From JBALVT01 sp036960305 (GTDB lineage: Bacteria > Pseudomonadota > Gammaproteobacteria > Pseudomonadales > Halieaceae): DNA of 64,000 nt. Location: the NCBI GenBank assembly GCA_036960305.1, contig JBALWA010000018.1, positions 9,023-73,022 on the forward strand. Reading direction: 5' to 3'. Made by a program: the position numbers and the translations under genes. Below, one piece after another: positions 17,568-26,365 of this stretch; the first letter of the stretch is position 1; every line of letters starts with the position of its first letter. The notes beneath the pieces were generated by a model, which saw only the letters and a list, made by a program, of their open reading frames with translations, searched no databases and was not told the origin of the DNA.

Positions 17568-19363
17568 CCTGGGGAGCCCTTGGGCGGGAAGTCCAGGCTG
17601 TCACGCAGGTCGCTGAGCTCTTGTGGGGAGGGGCCGGGAAAGGGCAATTTTTCCTCCTGCCTCCAGGACTCCACAGTGTCGTTGATCTGGGTCAGAAGCG
17701 CTTTATCTTCAACAGGCGTTTCAGATAGCTGCATGCTCTGGCCGGGCCCACTGAAAACAGCACCTGCGTTGTGTACGATTTCTATCATCCGCAGGTTGAT
17801 GTCTTCGGCGACGCCGAGGTAAACCTGGTAATCATTGGTTTTCACGCCGGCATCTATGCGAAGAAGGGCGGTGGCGTCTTCAATTTTCTCCAGCCGGACG
17901 CTCACAGTTTCCTGTAGTACCCTGGGGTGGGCATAGAATAGTGCGCGTATCTCAGCGAGGATGAAGCGCATTTGCTCTGCGCTGGTCAGTTGCAGGCGGA
18001 TGTTATGGTAGTAGCGAATCCGATCACGCGCAGAAATGTTCTCCACATCATTGGAGGAAAATACCGAATTGGGAATGCTGACCTGTGTGCGATTCAGGGT
18101 GCGAATAACGGTAGAGCGCAGGCCTATTTCCTCTACGGTCCCCACGGTGGTGCCAAAGCGGCAAAAATCTCCCGGGTTTACGGGGCGGGCGGCATAGAGT
18201 GTGAGGGCTCCGATCAGGTTTTCCAGGGTTTTCTGCGCCGCCAGTGCCACGGCCAGGCTGCCGACGCCCAGGCCTGCGAGAATGGTAGACATGTTGTAAC
18301 CAGCGGAATCCGCCCAGAATAGCGCAACCACGGTGGCCACCAGAATCTTGATTATTGTGGTCATTGGTTTTAACAGCGCGACGTATTGGGCGTTGCCGGC
18401 CCGCTCCATCTTGCGGATGTTATAGTCGCGGGTCAGTGAGAGTATGCCCATGAAGAGCACGGTAAAGGCGACATAATCCACGCCACTGGATTCCATCAAT
18501 ACCCTGGCTGTCAAGGACAGGCCCAGTTGGTCCACCAGTACTCTAGCGACGAATACGAAGATAAAAAAGCGCATGGGACCGCGGAAAAAACGTTCGATAC
18601 CCAGGGGAAAGCCGTTGGGTATCAACAGCGCAATTTTCATTACAAGGAAACTGATAAGCGACGCCAGAGGCCAGGCGAATATAAAAAACAGCACAGTGGC
18701 GACTACTTGCCAGTTCGACATGCCCATAAATTTGAAGTCGGGCAACATGTCGCCCACACGGATCGCCAGGTCGCTGTAGCCTAATTCATCCCACATCTCG
18801 GGTATTTGGGCCACTGTGGCGTTGGACATTTTCCAGACTTTGCCACCTTGGCCGTCCGGTACGCGCTGCAGGTAGATGGGTATTTCACCCGTACTGATAA
18901 CCACGGTGCCGATCTTATCGCGGTAACTGGGCAGGTCGTCGTTGAGGTCACCCTCGGGACTATCGCTGATTGAGGACAGGTTGACGATGTTTTGCTGGCC
19001 CCATACCAGGGCCAGGGCGCGCGCCAAGTTATCTTCGGTGAACTCCTCCAGGTCTTCTGGTAGGTACCTCATATCCAGGTAACTGCCGGCTTTGGCATAG
19101 TCTGCTTTGCGTATAGATTCGCGCAGACCAAGTAAGGTGGATAATGGTGTGGTTCCAGCCTCAATAGACTTGGGGTTGGACTGCTCTCTTTCTTCCACGA
19201 GGCGGTTGGCGACATCCTCTGCCTCGAGAACCTCGCGCATGGAGGTGTCTTTTGGAACCGGGGCATCCTGGGACCACACAGGAGAGACCACGAACAGTAG
19301 CAGGCACGAAGCGGCCAAAACAAGTGTGCGAATCAGTGAATTAAATGAAAGCATCGTATTCAT
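17564..19363 (-). CDS. Mechanosensitive ion channel, MscS family
   Basis: A 599-residue inner-membrane protein that should open under membrane tension and release solutes on hypo-osmotic shock. A cleavable signal peptide (residues ~1-31, ending PVWSQ) is followed by an extracytoplasmic domain of about 170 residues. Several membrane helices come next, including the pore helix GLGVGSLAVALAAQKTLENLIGAL-type segment near residue 370. The cytoplasmic beta domain follows (GDFCRFGTTVGTVEEIGLRSTVI, IPNSVFSSNDVENIS). It is larger than E. coli MscS (286 residues), like YnaI/YbdG-type relatives. ATG 19363 overlaps the tatC stop as ATGA, and its own stop overlaps the ABC gene start, so the three are translationally coupled. 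Confidence 0.9.
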   Translation of the reverse strand: MNTMLSFNSLIRTLVLAASCLLLFVVSPVWSQDAPVPKDTSMREVLEAEDVANRLVEEREQSNPKSIEAGTTPLSTLLGLRESIRKADYAKAGSYLDMRYLPEDLEEFTEDNLARALALVWGQQNIVNLSSISDSPEGDLNDDLPSYRDKIGTVVISTGEIPIYLQRVPDGQGGKVWKMSNATVAQIPEMWDELGYSDLAIRVGDMLPDFKFMGMSNWQVVATVLFFIFAWPLASLISFLVMKIALLIPNGFPLGIERFFRGPMRFFIFVFVARVLVDQLGLSLTARVLMESSGVDYVAFTVLFMGILSLTRDYNIRKMERAGNAQYVALLKPMTTIIKILVATVVALFWADSAGYNMSTILAGLGVGSLAVALAAQKTLENLIGALTLYAARPVNPGDFCRFGTTVGTVEEIGLRSTVIRTLNRTQVSIPNSVFSSNDVENISARDRIRYYHNIRLQLTSAEQMRFILAEIRALFYAHPRVLQETVSVRLEKIEDATALLRIDAGVKTNDYQVYLGVAEDINLRMIEIVHNAGAVFSGPGQSMQLSETPVEDKALLTQINDTVESWRQEEKLPFPGPSPQELSDLRDSLDFPPKGSPG

Positions 19364-20121
19364 ACAGCCTCGTTGTCATTGTGTCCGTCCTGCTGCTGGG
19401 TGAAGCGGCCAATAAACACGCCAATTTCAAACAGTAACCACATCGGAATGGCCAGCAGGGATTGCGAGATAATATCCGGGGGCGTTAACAGCATGCCGAA
19501 AATGAAGCAGCCGACGACAATATAGGGGCGTTTTTTGGCCAATTCTTCCGCTGTGGTCACGCCAGACCAGATCATAAGCACTGCGGCAATGGGTATTTCG
19601 AACGCCAGCCCAAAAGCGAAGAAGAGCTTGAGTACAAAATTCAGATAGCTATTGATATCCGTCATCATGGTGATGTCTTCCGGCCCCACGCTGGTGAAGA
19701 AAGCAAAAATAAGGGGGAAAACCACAAAATAGGCAAAGGCAGCGCCGGCATAAAAGAGGAAGATACTGGACACGAGGAGCGGAATCGCCAGGCGTTTTTC
19801 ATGCTTGTACATTCCCGGCGCGATAAAGCTCCAGATCTGGTAAAGAACATAAGGTATGGCGAGAAAGACGGCTGCCACCAGGGTCAGTTTAAACGGCGTT
19901 AGAAAAGGGGAGGCCACCTCGGTGGCGATCATTGTTGCTCCCTCGGGCAGCAGTGCTCGCAGGGGCTGAGAAACAAATTCGTAGATGTCATTGGCAAAGG
20001 CAAACAGGCCGATAAATACGATCAGAATTGCCAGCAGGCTGCGCAGCAATTTATCCCGCAATTCGGTGAGGTGGGCTACCAGCGGCAGAGGTTGATCTGC
20101 CGGTTCCTCATCACTTGTCAT
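19360..20121 (-). CDS. tatC: Sec-independent protein translocase TatC
   Basis: TatC is the twin-arginine signal receptor subunit that exports folded proteins across the inner membrane. The protein has 253 residues and six membrane helices. The N-terminal LVAHLTELRDKLLRS and the FIAPGMYKHEKR loop are diagnostic. The start ATG 20121 lies inside the last codons of tatB (11-base overlap) and gives the family-length N-terminus. Longer readings upstream are only the antisense continuation of the open frame. It is part of hisI-hisE-tatA-tatB-tatC, the same order as in Pseudomonas. Confidence 0.97.
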   Translation of the reverse strand: MTSDEEPADQPLPLVAHLTELRDKLLRSLLAILIVFIGLFAFANDIYEFVSQPLRALLPEGATMIATEVASPFLTPFKLTLVAAVFLAIPYVLYQIWSFIAPGMYKHEKRLAIPLLVSSIFLFYAGAAFAYFVVFPLIFAFFTSVGPEDITMMTDINSYLNFVLKLFFAFGLAFEIPIAAVLMIWSGVTTAEELAKKRPYIVVGCFIFGMLLTPPDIISQSLLAIPMWLLFEIGVFIGRFTQQQDGHNDNEAV

Positions 20122-20446
20122 TACTTGTCTCTTTTGATTGCCGGCTGGCGGCAGTTGCCGGATCGTCAAGCACAGACTGATGCAGTGGCGTGGCAATATC
20201 GTTGATTTCGCTGCTTATACTATTCGCCTCACTCTGAAGTTCCTGCCCAGTTTTTTTCAACTCCTGCAGTACGGCATCGTTGTGTAATTCCTGCTCAACT
20301 TCACGCTTGATATCGGTGAAGCCTCTTTTTATCCGGTTCAGCCAGAGACTGCCCGTACGTATAGCGCCGGGCAGGCGTTCTGGTCCTATAACCAACAAAC
20401 TCACCACCGCAATGATGATGAGTTCAGCAAAGCCGATATCAAACAT
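20111..20446 (-). CDS. tatB: Sec-independent protein translocase TatB
   Basis: A 111-residue single-span protein that pairs with TatC to recognise twin-arginine precursors. The N-terminus MFDIGFAELIIIAVVSLLVIGPERLPGA is the typical short helix with the conserved glutamate at residue 8 and the G-P-E-R-L-P turn. An amphipathic helix and a charged, low-complexity tail follow. It lies eight bases downstream of tatA and overlaps tatC. Confidence 0.96.
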   Translation of the reverse strand: MFDIGFAELIIIAVVSLLVIGPERLPGAIRTGSLWLNRIKRGFTDIKREVEQELHNDAVLQELKKTGQELQSEANSISSEINDIATPLHQSVLDDPATAASRQSKETSNDK

Positions 20447-20454
20447 CGGGCGAT

Positions 20455-20670
20455 CTACTTATCTTTCTCAGAGTCACCGGGTGCCTGCTCGGCAGAGCTC
20501 TCCGTGTCTTTGTCAGCACTGTCGTCATCAGTCTGCATACTTTTGCGAAACCCCTTGACGGCGCTGCCCAAATCTCCACCGAGGTTTCTCAGTCGCTTGG
20601 TTCCAAACAACATGATGACAATGGCCAAAATAATGAGCAACTGCCAAACACTGATTCCACCAATACCCAT
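20455..20670 (-). CDS. tatA: Sec-independent protein translocase TatA
   Basis: A 71-residue protein forming the Tat pore. It has the family N-terminus MGIGGISVWQLLIILAIVIMLF followed by the FGTKRLRNLGGDLGSAVKGF amphipathic helix and an acidic tail. The start ATG 20670 is supported by AGGAGA six bases upstream, so the seven-residue extension in the longest open frame is not used. TatB is preferred for the neighbour because this protein lacks the TatB glutamate and has the FGTKRLR hinge. Confidence 0.96.
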   Translation of the reverse strand: MGIGGISVWQLLIILAIVIMLFGTKRLRNLGGDLGSAVKGFRKSMQTDDDSADKDTESSAEQAPGDSEKDK

Positions 20671-20691
20671 TTCTATCTCCTGTTTTTCCAA

Positions 20692-21030
20692 TTATGCATT
20701 TGAATCGTCCCGCGCTGCTTTTTCGGCCAGCCCGGAGATGTCGAAGCGTTTTCGCAGTACCTCCAATACCTCATCGGCATTGGCATCCAGGTGTGACAGC
20801 ATCACCATACAATGGAACCAGAGATCCGCAGTTTCGGCGACCACCGCGCTGCGGTCTCCAGAGTTCTCGGCATCCTTTGCGGCTAGAATAACTTCCGTTG
20901 CCTCTTCGCCCACCTTTTCCAGAATCTTGTTCAGGCCCTTCTTATGCAGGCTGGCAACGTAGGACTGTTCCGGGTCTGCGCGGCGGCGCTGTTCCAGGAT
21001 GAGACCTAGTTGGTCGAGGACGTCACTCAT
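20692..21030 (-). CDS. hisE: Phosphoribosyl-ATP pyrophosphatase HisE
   Basis: HisE hydrolyses phosphoribosyl-ATP to phosphoribosyl-AMP, the second step of histidine synthesis. The protein has 112 residues with the MazG-like helical core: GLNKILEKVGEEATEVILAAK and VVAETADLWFHCMVML carry the metal-binding Glu and Asp residues. Two adjacent ATGs exist (21033 and 21030). GGAGG lies five bases before the second and only two before the first, so 21030 is chosen. It overlaps the end of hisI by eight bases, giving the next enzyme in the same pathway coupled translation. Confidence 0.95.
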   Translation of the reverse strand: MSDVLDQLGLILEQRRRADPEQSYVASLHKKGLNKILEKVGEEATEVILAAKDAENSGDRSAVVAETADLWFHCMVMLSHLDANADEVLEVLRKRFDISGLAEKAARDDSNA

Positions 21031-21427
21031 CATTGCCTCCGTAAATCTCATCTGGCGATTTTATGACATCGTCTGTGGAGAGCCACTGATTATCGTCCAG
21101 TTTGCGGTAAAAGCAGTTGCGTCTACCCGTATGGCAGGCAATGCCACCGACTTGCTCCACCTTCATCAACACGGCGTCTGCATCGCAATCGATGCGCAAT
21201 TCTTTCAGTTGCTGCACATGCCCGGACTCCTCGCCTTTGCGCCACAGAGCCTGGCGTGAGCGGGACCAGTAAATAGCGCGCCCTTCCTGTGCGGTAAGTT
21301 CCAGTGCTTCCCGGTTCATCCAGGCCAGCATTAATACCTCCCCAGATTTCCAGTCCTGTGCGATGGCTGGAATAAGCCCCTGCTCATTCCACTTCAACTC
21401 CCCGGAGATGTTCATTGCTTTGTTCAT
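21023..21427 (-). CDS. hisI: Phosphoribosyl-AMP cyclohydrolase HisI
   Basis: HisI opens the purine ring of phosphoribosyl-AMP, the third histidine step, and is a separate enzyme here rather than fused to HisE as in E. coli. The protein has 134 residues. Metal site DCDADAV (residues 80-86) and zinc cysteines Cys81, Cys98 and Cys105 (IACHTGRRNCFYR) are present. ATG 21427 is used; ATG 21415 is in frame and also possible. It overlaps hisE and precedes tatABC in the same direction. Confidence 0.95.
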   Translation of the reverse strand: MNKAMNISGELKWNEQGLIPAIAQDWKSGEVLMLAWMNREALELTAQEGRAIYWSRSRQALWRKGEESGHVQQLKELRIDCDADAVLMKVEQVGGIACHTGRRNCFYRKLDDNQWLSTDDVIKSPDEIYGGNDE

Positions 21428-21480
21428 TTGATATTAGTCCCTGTGGACGCGCATTATGGCACAGGGTGGGGATATTCTCA

Positions 21481-23130
21481 TTAGCTGCTGTCGGGGCCAG
21501 TCAGCAGCAGTGCCGCACCGATTCCGGCGAGTATCCAGGCTGTGCCCGGGATGTCCGCCAACTGTTGCCAGCCTCCGGGGCTGGCGACGATGCCCGCGGC
21601 TACCAGTAATGTAATGGCGGCAACATAGCGTCTCCTACGCCGCGGGCGAGCAATACGTTCATTTTCCAGCCGGTTCAGCTGGCGCTGCTCACTGCTGGAT
21701 ATTTGATCCAGCGCCCTGGGTTGTTGCAGGCTTTCCAGCACGGCGTCGGGTAGCTGCGGTAATTGCTCCAGCCAGGAAGGCGCGTGACGTTGTAATCGCT
21801 TGAATAGGGTTTGGGGTGAGTAGCGTTCCTGTACCCAGTGCTCAAGAAAAGGCTGTGCTGTGTCCCAGAGGTTCAAGTCGGGGTAAAGCTGCCTTCCCAG
21901 CCCCTCGATGTTTAGCAGCGTTTTTTGTAGTAAAACCAGGGATGGCTGTACTTCCATATCAAACCGCCTGGCAGTTTGAAACAGGTAAATCAGCAGCTGG
22001 CCAAAAGAAATTTCGCTGATGGGGCGCTCGAATACAGGCTCGCACACGGCCCGCATCGCAGATTCAAAGTCCTGTACGCGAGTGTCCGATGGCACCCAGC
22101 CACACTCCACATGCAGTTGTGCCACCTCGTGGTAATCGCGCTGGAAAATGCCCAGCAGGTTGCGCGCAAGATAGTATTGGTCTGAGTTGCTCAGGCAACC
22201 GATAATCGCGCAGTCTACAGCGATGTATGTGGGGTCAGCAGGGTCACTTGCGTCGACAAAAATATTTCCCGGGTGCATGTCCGCATGAAAAAAGCTATCG
22301 CGAAAAACCTGGGTGAAGAAAATCTCTACACCACGTTCAGCCAGCAATTTCAGGTCCACACCCTTGGATTTCAAGGTTGCCATGTCAGTAACCGGTATGC
22401 CGGAGATACGCTCCATGGTGAAGACATTGCGGCAGGTGTAATCCCAATAAACTTCGGGTACATACAGTAGTTTGCTGTCGGCGAAGTTGCGCCGTAACTG
22501 GGAGGCATTGGCGGCCTCCCTGCCCATATCCAGTTCGTCCAGAATGGTAGTTTCGTAATCATTAACCACTTCAACCGGTCGTAGCCTGCGTCCGTCCGGG
22601 ACATATTTATGTACCAAGCGCGCCAAAGTCTGCATCAGGGCGATGTCCTGCCTGATGACCGGTGCAATATCCGGGCGCACCACTTTGACGACAACCTGTT
22701 CTCCACTGTGCAAAGTCGCAGCGTGAATCTGTGCCACCGATGCCGATGCCATCGGCGTTGCCGAAAACTCCGCGAACAACTCAGCAATGGGCTTAGCCAG
22801 CGCCTGTTCTATGATGGCTATCGATTGTTGCTCGGGAAAGGGCGGGACGTCATCCTGTAATCTGGCAAGCTCATCGGCAATATCTTCCGGTAGCAGATCA
22901 CGGCGGGTTGAGAGCATCTGGCCGAACTTGATGAATACCGGTCCCAATTCCTCTAGCGCCTTGCGCAATCGGACGCCTCGCGACAAATCGGGTGCACTCC
23001 ACAGTCGCCAGGGGGATAGCAGCAGAGCCGTTCGCGCGAGGAACGGGAGGGAATCTGTATTGATGAACTCGTCGAGTCGATAGCGGCCAACGGTGCGAAC
23101 TATTTTTAGCAGACGGGCAATGCGCGACAT
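21481..23130 (-). CDS. ubiB: Ubiquinone biosynthesis ATPase/kinase-like UbiB
   Basis: UbiB is an atypical protein-kinase-like ATPase needed for ubiquinone assembly, possibly extracting lipid intermediates from the membrane. The protein is 549 residues. The KxGQ motif appears in FIKFGQMLSTRRDLLP (~residue 48), the ADCK/ABC1 core includes VASVAQIHAA and HADMHPGNIFVD, and two C-terminal membrane helices lie at about 500-545. It lies eight bases downstream of ubiJ in the conserved ubiE-ubiJ-ubiB order. Confidence 0.96.
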   Translation of the reverse strand: MSRIARLLKIVRTVGRYRLDEFINTDSLPFLARTALLLSPWRLWSAPDLSRGVRLRKALEELGPVFIKFGQMLSTRRDLLPEDIADELARLQDDVPPFPEQQSIAIIEQALAKPIAELFAEFSATPMASASVAQIHAATLHSGEQVVVKVVRPDIAPVIRQDIALMQTLARLVHKYVPDGRRLRPVEVVNDYETTILDELDMGREAANASQLRRNFADSKLLYVPEVYWDYTCRNVFTMERISGIPVTDMATLKSKGVDLKLLAERGVEIFFTQVFRDSFFHADMHPGNIFVDASDPADPTYIAVDCAIIGCLSNSDQYYLARNLLGIFQRDYHEVAQLHVECGWVPSDTRVQDFESAMRAVCEPVFERPISEISFGQLLIYLFQTARRFDMEVQPSLVLLQKTLLNIEGLGRQLYPDLNLWDTAQPFLEHWVQERYSPQTLFKRLQRHAPSWLEQLPQLPDAVLESLQQPRALDQISSSEQRQLNRLENERIARPRRRRRYVAAITLLVAAGIVASPGGWQQLADIPGTAWILAGIGAALLLTGPDSS

Positions 23131-23138
23131 GGGGCTAC

Positions 23139-23780
23139 CTAGCTGTTCCTTTGCTGCATGCGTTTTTGCAAGCGGTCGGTACGTGACTGCAGGCGTTCGG
23201 TGCGAAGTGACAGTTCCTGTATGTCTCGATAAAAATCTTCCAGTTCCAGGCGGGGGGGGCTTAAGCGGGCTTCTTCGTGGATAAATTCCTCCAATTGGCG
23301 AAGCAGGCTATCCGATGCATGCTGCCCCCAGCTGAACGCGCCGCGCAATATTTGTGCAAGCTGGTGCCCTGCAACGTCCCCCAGGGTGTTGACCAGGGGT
23401 GCCTCCCAATCCATATCCAGTTTGCCGATAATTTGCTGTAGCTCTATCAGCGGAGCACTGTCGCCGTCGATAGCCAGCTTGCCGTTGATCAGGCTGGCCG
23501 CCGGATCTGCGGAAGCGGCGAGCTCAGTGAAATCTGAGGCCTTCCCTCGCACGGTTGTTGTTATCTCGCCCTCGTAAATTCCCATTAAGCGAATGCCGCG
23601 GCCACCTGCCTCAAGATAGAGATCAATCTCAGGTGCGGTGCACTCCAGCTTAAAAACGCAATCCTGCAGTTCGGCCAGTTCCTTTTTAGCTTGCGGTGCC
23701 AATTGCAGGGCTCGGTTTATGCCCGTTTCCAGCGTGGCCAGAGCAGCTGTATGGAGCGTTGGGTTGATAGCGCTGGGCAT
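23139..23780 (-). CDS. ubiJ: Ubiquinone biosynthesis accessory factor UbiJ (SCP2 domain)
   Basis: UbiJ is a lipid-binding partner of UbiK in the Ubi metabolon that hydroxylates ubiquinone intermediates. The protein has 213 residues. An SCP2-like sterol carrier fold occupies about residues 25-130 (LYLEAGGRGIRLMGIYEGEI-type strands), and the C-terminal ~50 residues form a coiled coil (LRTERLQSRTDRLQKRMQQ). Its ATG overlaps the ubiE stop by one base (TGATG), which supports coupling. Sequence conservation in this family is low, so position between ubiE and ubiB is strong supporting evidence. Confidence 0.93.
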   Translation of the reverse strand: MPSAINPTLHTAALATLETGINRALQLAPQAKKELAELQDCVFKLECTAPEIDLYLEAGGRGIRLMGIYEGEITTTVRGKASDFTELAASADPAASLINGKLAIDGDSAPLIELQQIIGKLDMDWEAPLVNTLGDVAGHQLAQILRGAFSWGQHASDSLLRQLEEFIHEEARLSPPRLELEDFYRDIQELSLRTERLQSRTDRLQKRMQQRNS

Positions 23781-24529
23781 CAGGCTTTGATGCCCTTATG
23801 CAGGGCGACGACACCACCGGTCATATTGTGGTACTCGCAGCGACTGAAGCCAGCGTCTTCCATCATGTCTTTGAGGGTCTCCTGGTCGGGGTGCATACGA
23901 ATCGATTCGGCCAGATACTGGTAGCTGTCGCTGTCGTTGGCCACCACCTTACCCAGTACGGGCAAGATCTTGAAAGAGTAGGTGTCGTATGCCTTGCCCA
24001 GCAGTTCATTCCTGGGCTTGGAGAACTCCAGTACCAGTAGTCGGCCGCCTGGCTTTAGAACGCGCAACATGGAGCGCAGCGCCTGGTCTTTGTCAGTGAC
24101 GTTGCGCAAACCGAAGGCGATGGTGATGCAGTCAAAACTCTTGTCCGGGAAGGGCAGGTCCTGGGCATCAGCCTGTACGCATTCGATGTTGGCGTATCTA
24201 CCCGTGTCGAGAAGTTTGTCTCGCCCGACCTTCAGCATCGAGTCGTTGATGTCGGCAAGTATGACTTTACCCTCTGGCCCGACGATATCGGCGAAACGTG
24301 CAGCCAAATCGCCTGTGCCGCCGGCGATGTCCAGCACGGCATTGCCTTTACGTACGCCGCTAAGCTCGATGGTGAAGCGTTTCCAGATCCGGTGGATGCC
24401 CCCGGACATCAGGTCGTTCATAAGGTCGTAACGCGCTGCCACAGAATGAAAGACGCCGGCCACCATGTCGGCCTTGGCTTCTGTTTCCACTTCTTTATAG
24501 CCGAAATGTGTGGTCTCTTTCTCGCTCAT
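23780..24529 (-). CDS. ubiE: Ubiquinone/menaquinone C-methyltransferase UbiE
   Basis: A SAM-dependent methyltransferase that C-methylates the quinone ring in ubiquinone (and menaquinone) synthesis. The protein has 249 residues, like the 251 of E. coli. Family signatures are FGYKEVETEAKADMVAGVF at the N-terminus, YDLMNDLMSGGIHRIWK, SAM motif VLDIAGGTGDLA, and AFGLRNVTDKDQALRSM. ATG 24529 is chosen because GGAGA sits four bases upstream and the N-terminus matches; the longer frame has no support. In Pseudomonas a polyhydroxyalkanoate locus lies just upstream of ubiE; here only about 100 non-coding bases separate it from the DUF971 gene. Confidence 0.96.
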   Translation of the reverse strand: MSEKETTHFGYKEVETEAKADMVAGVFHSVAARYDLMNDLMSGGIHRIWKRFTIELSGVRKGNAVLDIAGGTGDLAARFADIVGPEGKVILADINDSMLKVGRDKLLDTGRYANIECVQADAQDLPFPDKSFDCITIAFGLRNVTDKDQALRSMLRVLKPGGRLLVLEFSKPRNELLGKAYDTYSFKILPVLGKVVANDSDSYQYLAESIRMHPDQETLKDMMEDAGFSRCEYHNMTGGVVALHKGIKA

Positions 24530-24630
24530 GCTGTCTCCGCCCGTGGGTTTTCGCAGCATATTGTAGCGCGATGTGGGCCTGTGTGTACTGTGTGGTAAAA
24601 GAAGGCCGCCGGGGCCTGTGTTGGCTCGTT

Positions 24631-25023
24631 TTACAGCCCCAGTTTTATGACCTGCACATCGGGGTCTCGCTGGGCACCGCTTTCTGCCAGACGGTCCAGA
24701 TAGCTTTGCCACCTGGTAGTCTGCTGGGTGCACAGCTCATGTAGGTAGGACCAGGAGTAAAGGCCGGTGTCGTGGTCGTCATCGAAGACCAGTTGCAGGG
24801 CATAGTTACCGACAGGCTTGATGGCTGTGATAGCGACGTTGACCTTTCCTGTTTGCAGCACTTCCTGTCCCGGTCCGTGGCCCTTGACCTCAGCCGAGGG
24901 CGAGTAGACTCTCAGGTACTCACAGCTGAGGGTGTAATTTCCACCATCTTCATAGGCCAGATCCAGTGTTCGGGATTTGGCATGTAGCTTGATGCTGACG
25001 GGTTTGTGGGCGTTTTCAGTCAT
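24631..25023 (-). CDS. DUF971 (gamma-butyrobetaine hydroxylase-like N-terminal) protein
   Basis: A 130-residue protein consisting of a single DUF971/GBBH-like N-terminal domain, a small zinc-binding-type fold found alone in bacteria and at the N-terminus of eukaryotic gamma-butyrobetaine hydroxylase. Recognisable parts are KSRTLDLAYEDGGNYTLSCEYLRVYSPSAE and the C-terminal HDTGLYSWSYLHEL. The free-standing protein has been discussed in iron-sulfur context, but no function can be assigned from this sequence. It lies 11 bases after hslU, as in Pseudomonas (PA5055 next to hslU). Confidence 0.85.
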   Translation of the reverse strand: MTENAHKPVSIKLHAKSRTLDLAYEDGGNYTLSCEYLRVYSPSAEVKGHGPGQEVLQTGKVNVAITAIKPVGNYALQLVFDDDHDTGLYSWSYLHELCTQQTTRWQSYLDRLAESGAQRDPDVQVIKLGL

Positions 25024-25034
25024 TATTTTCTCTG

Positions 25035-26357
25035 TTACAAAATAAAGCGGGACAGGTCTTCATCCTCGCTTAGTTCCTGTAGCTGCAGGTTGACGAAATC
25101 ACTGTCGATCATCAGTTTTTCGCCCTGTAAGCCGGTATCTGCCGCATCAAATGAGGCTTCCTCCAGCAGGCGCTCCATGACGGTGTGCAGTCTTCTGGCG
25201 CCTATGTTTTCGGTCTTCTCATTTACCTGCCAGGCCAGCTCGGCGATCCTGCGCAGTCCGTCGGCGCTGAACTCGGTCTCCAGCCCCTCGGTGGCCAAAA
25301 GTGCCTGGTATTGCTCCGTGAGCGAAGCATCCGGTTCAGTGAGAATACGCTCGAAGTCCTCCGGGGTAAGTGCTGAGAGCTCCACTCTGATGGGTAGTCT
25401 GCCCTGCAGTTCGGGGATCAGGTCTGAGGGCTTGGCCAGATGAAAGGCGCCAGAGGCAATAAACAGAATGTGATCCGTTTTGATCATGCCGTGCTTGGTG
25501 CTGACCGTTGAGCCTTCGATAATAGGCAGTAGATCTCGCTGCACACCCTCTCTGGAGACATCGGCTCCAGCGCCCTCACTGCGCTTGGCCACCTTGTCCA
25601 GTTCGTCAATAAAAACAATACCGGTTTGCTCAGCGGCAGTAACGGCCCGTTGCTTCAGCTCTTCCTCGTTGACCATGTGTGCGGCCTCTTCGTCGCACAG
25701 TGCAGCAAAAGCGTCTTTGACGGGCATCTTGCGGCTTTTTTTCTGTTCTTTCGACATATTGGAAAACATGCCCTGGAGCTGGTTGGTCATTTCTTCCATG
25801 CCAGGGGGCGCCATGATTTCCACACCGGCTGCCCGGCTGCTGAGCTCCACCTCGACTTCCTTGTCGTCGAGGTCGCCCTCTCGCAGTTTTTTGCGCAGCA
25901 ACTGCCGGGTTGTGGAGTTGCTGTCGACTGCGGTATCGCGGGCGGGGGGGAGGAGGACGTCCAGAATCCGTTCCTCGGCAGCTTCTTCTGCCCGAAAACG
26001 GACCTTTTCCACTTCCTGCTCGCGGAACATCTTTACAGCCATATCGACCAGGTCGCGGATAATCGACTCGACATCCCGGCCAACATAGCCAACTTCAGTG
26101 AACTTGGTAGCTTCGACCTTGATAAAGGGTGCGTTGGCGAGTTTGGCCAGGCGGCGGGCAATTTCAGTCTTACCTACGCCCGTGGGGCCTATCATCAAAA
26201 TGTTTTTAGGGGTGATTTCTGCCCTGAGCTCATCGGACAGTTGCATACGGCGCCAGCGGTTACGCAGTGCAATTGCGACCGCGCGCTTGGCACTGTCCTG
26301 GCCGATGATGTGCTTGTCGAGCTCGTGTACTATCTCGCGGGGAGTCATATTTGACAT
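25035..26357 (-). CDS. hslU: ATP-dependent protease ATPase subunit HslU
   Basis: HslU is the AAA+ unfoldase that feeds substrates to the HslV peptidase. The protein has 440 residues. Walker A GPTGVGKT is at residues 57-64, the pore/I-domain lies between ~110 and 240, Walker B is in GIVFIDELDK, and the C-terminal tail DLSRFIL is the segment that docks into HslV. It starts eight bases after the hslV stop codon, forming the standard hslVU operon. ATG 26357 gives SNMTPREIVHELDKHIIGQD, matching the family. Confidence 0.98.
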   Translation of the reverse strand: MSNMTPREIVHELDKHIIGQDSAKRAVAIALRNRWRRMQLSDELRAEITPKNILMIGPTGVGKTEIARRLAKLANAPFIKVEATKFTEVGYVGRDVESIIRDLVDMAVKMFREQEVEKVRFRAEEAAEERILDVLLPPARDTAVDSNSTTRQLLRKKLREGDLDDKEVEVELSSRAAGVEIMAPPGMEEMTNQLQGMFSNMSKEQKKSRKMPVKDAFAALCDEEAAHMVNEEELKQRAVTAAEQTGIVFIDELDKVAKRSEGAGADVSREGVQRDLLPIIEGSTVSTKHGMIKTDHILFIASGAFHLAKPSDLIPELQGRLPIRVELSALTPEDFERILTEPDASLTEQYQALLATEGLETEFSADGLRRIAELAWQVNEKTENIGARRLHTVMERLLEEASFDAADTGLQGEKLMIDSDFVNLQLQELSEDEDLSRFIL

Positions 26358-26365
26358 GCTTGGGC

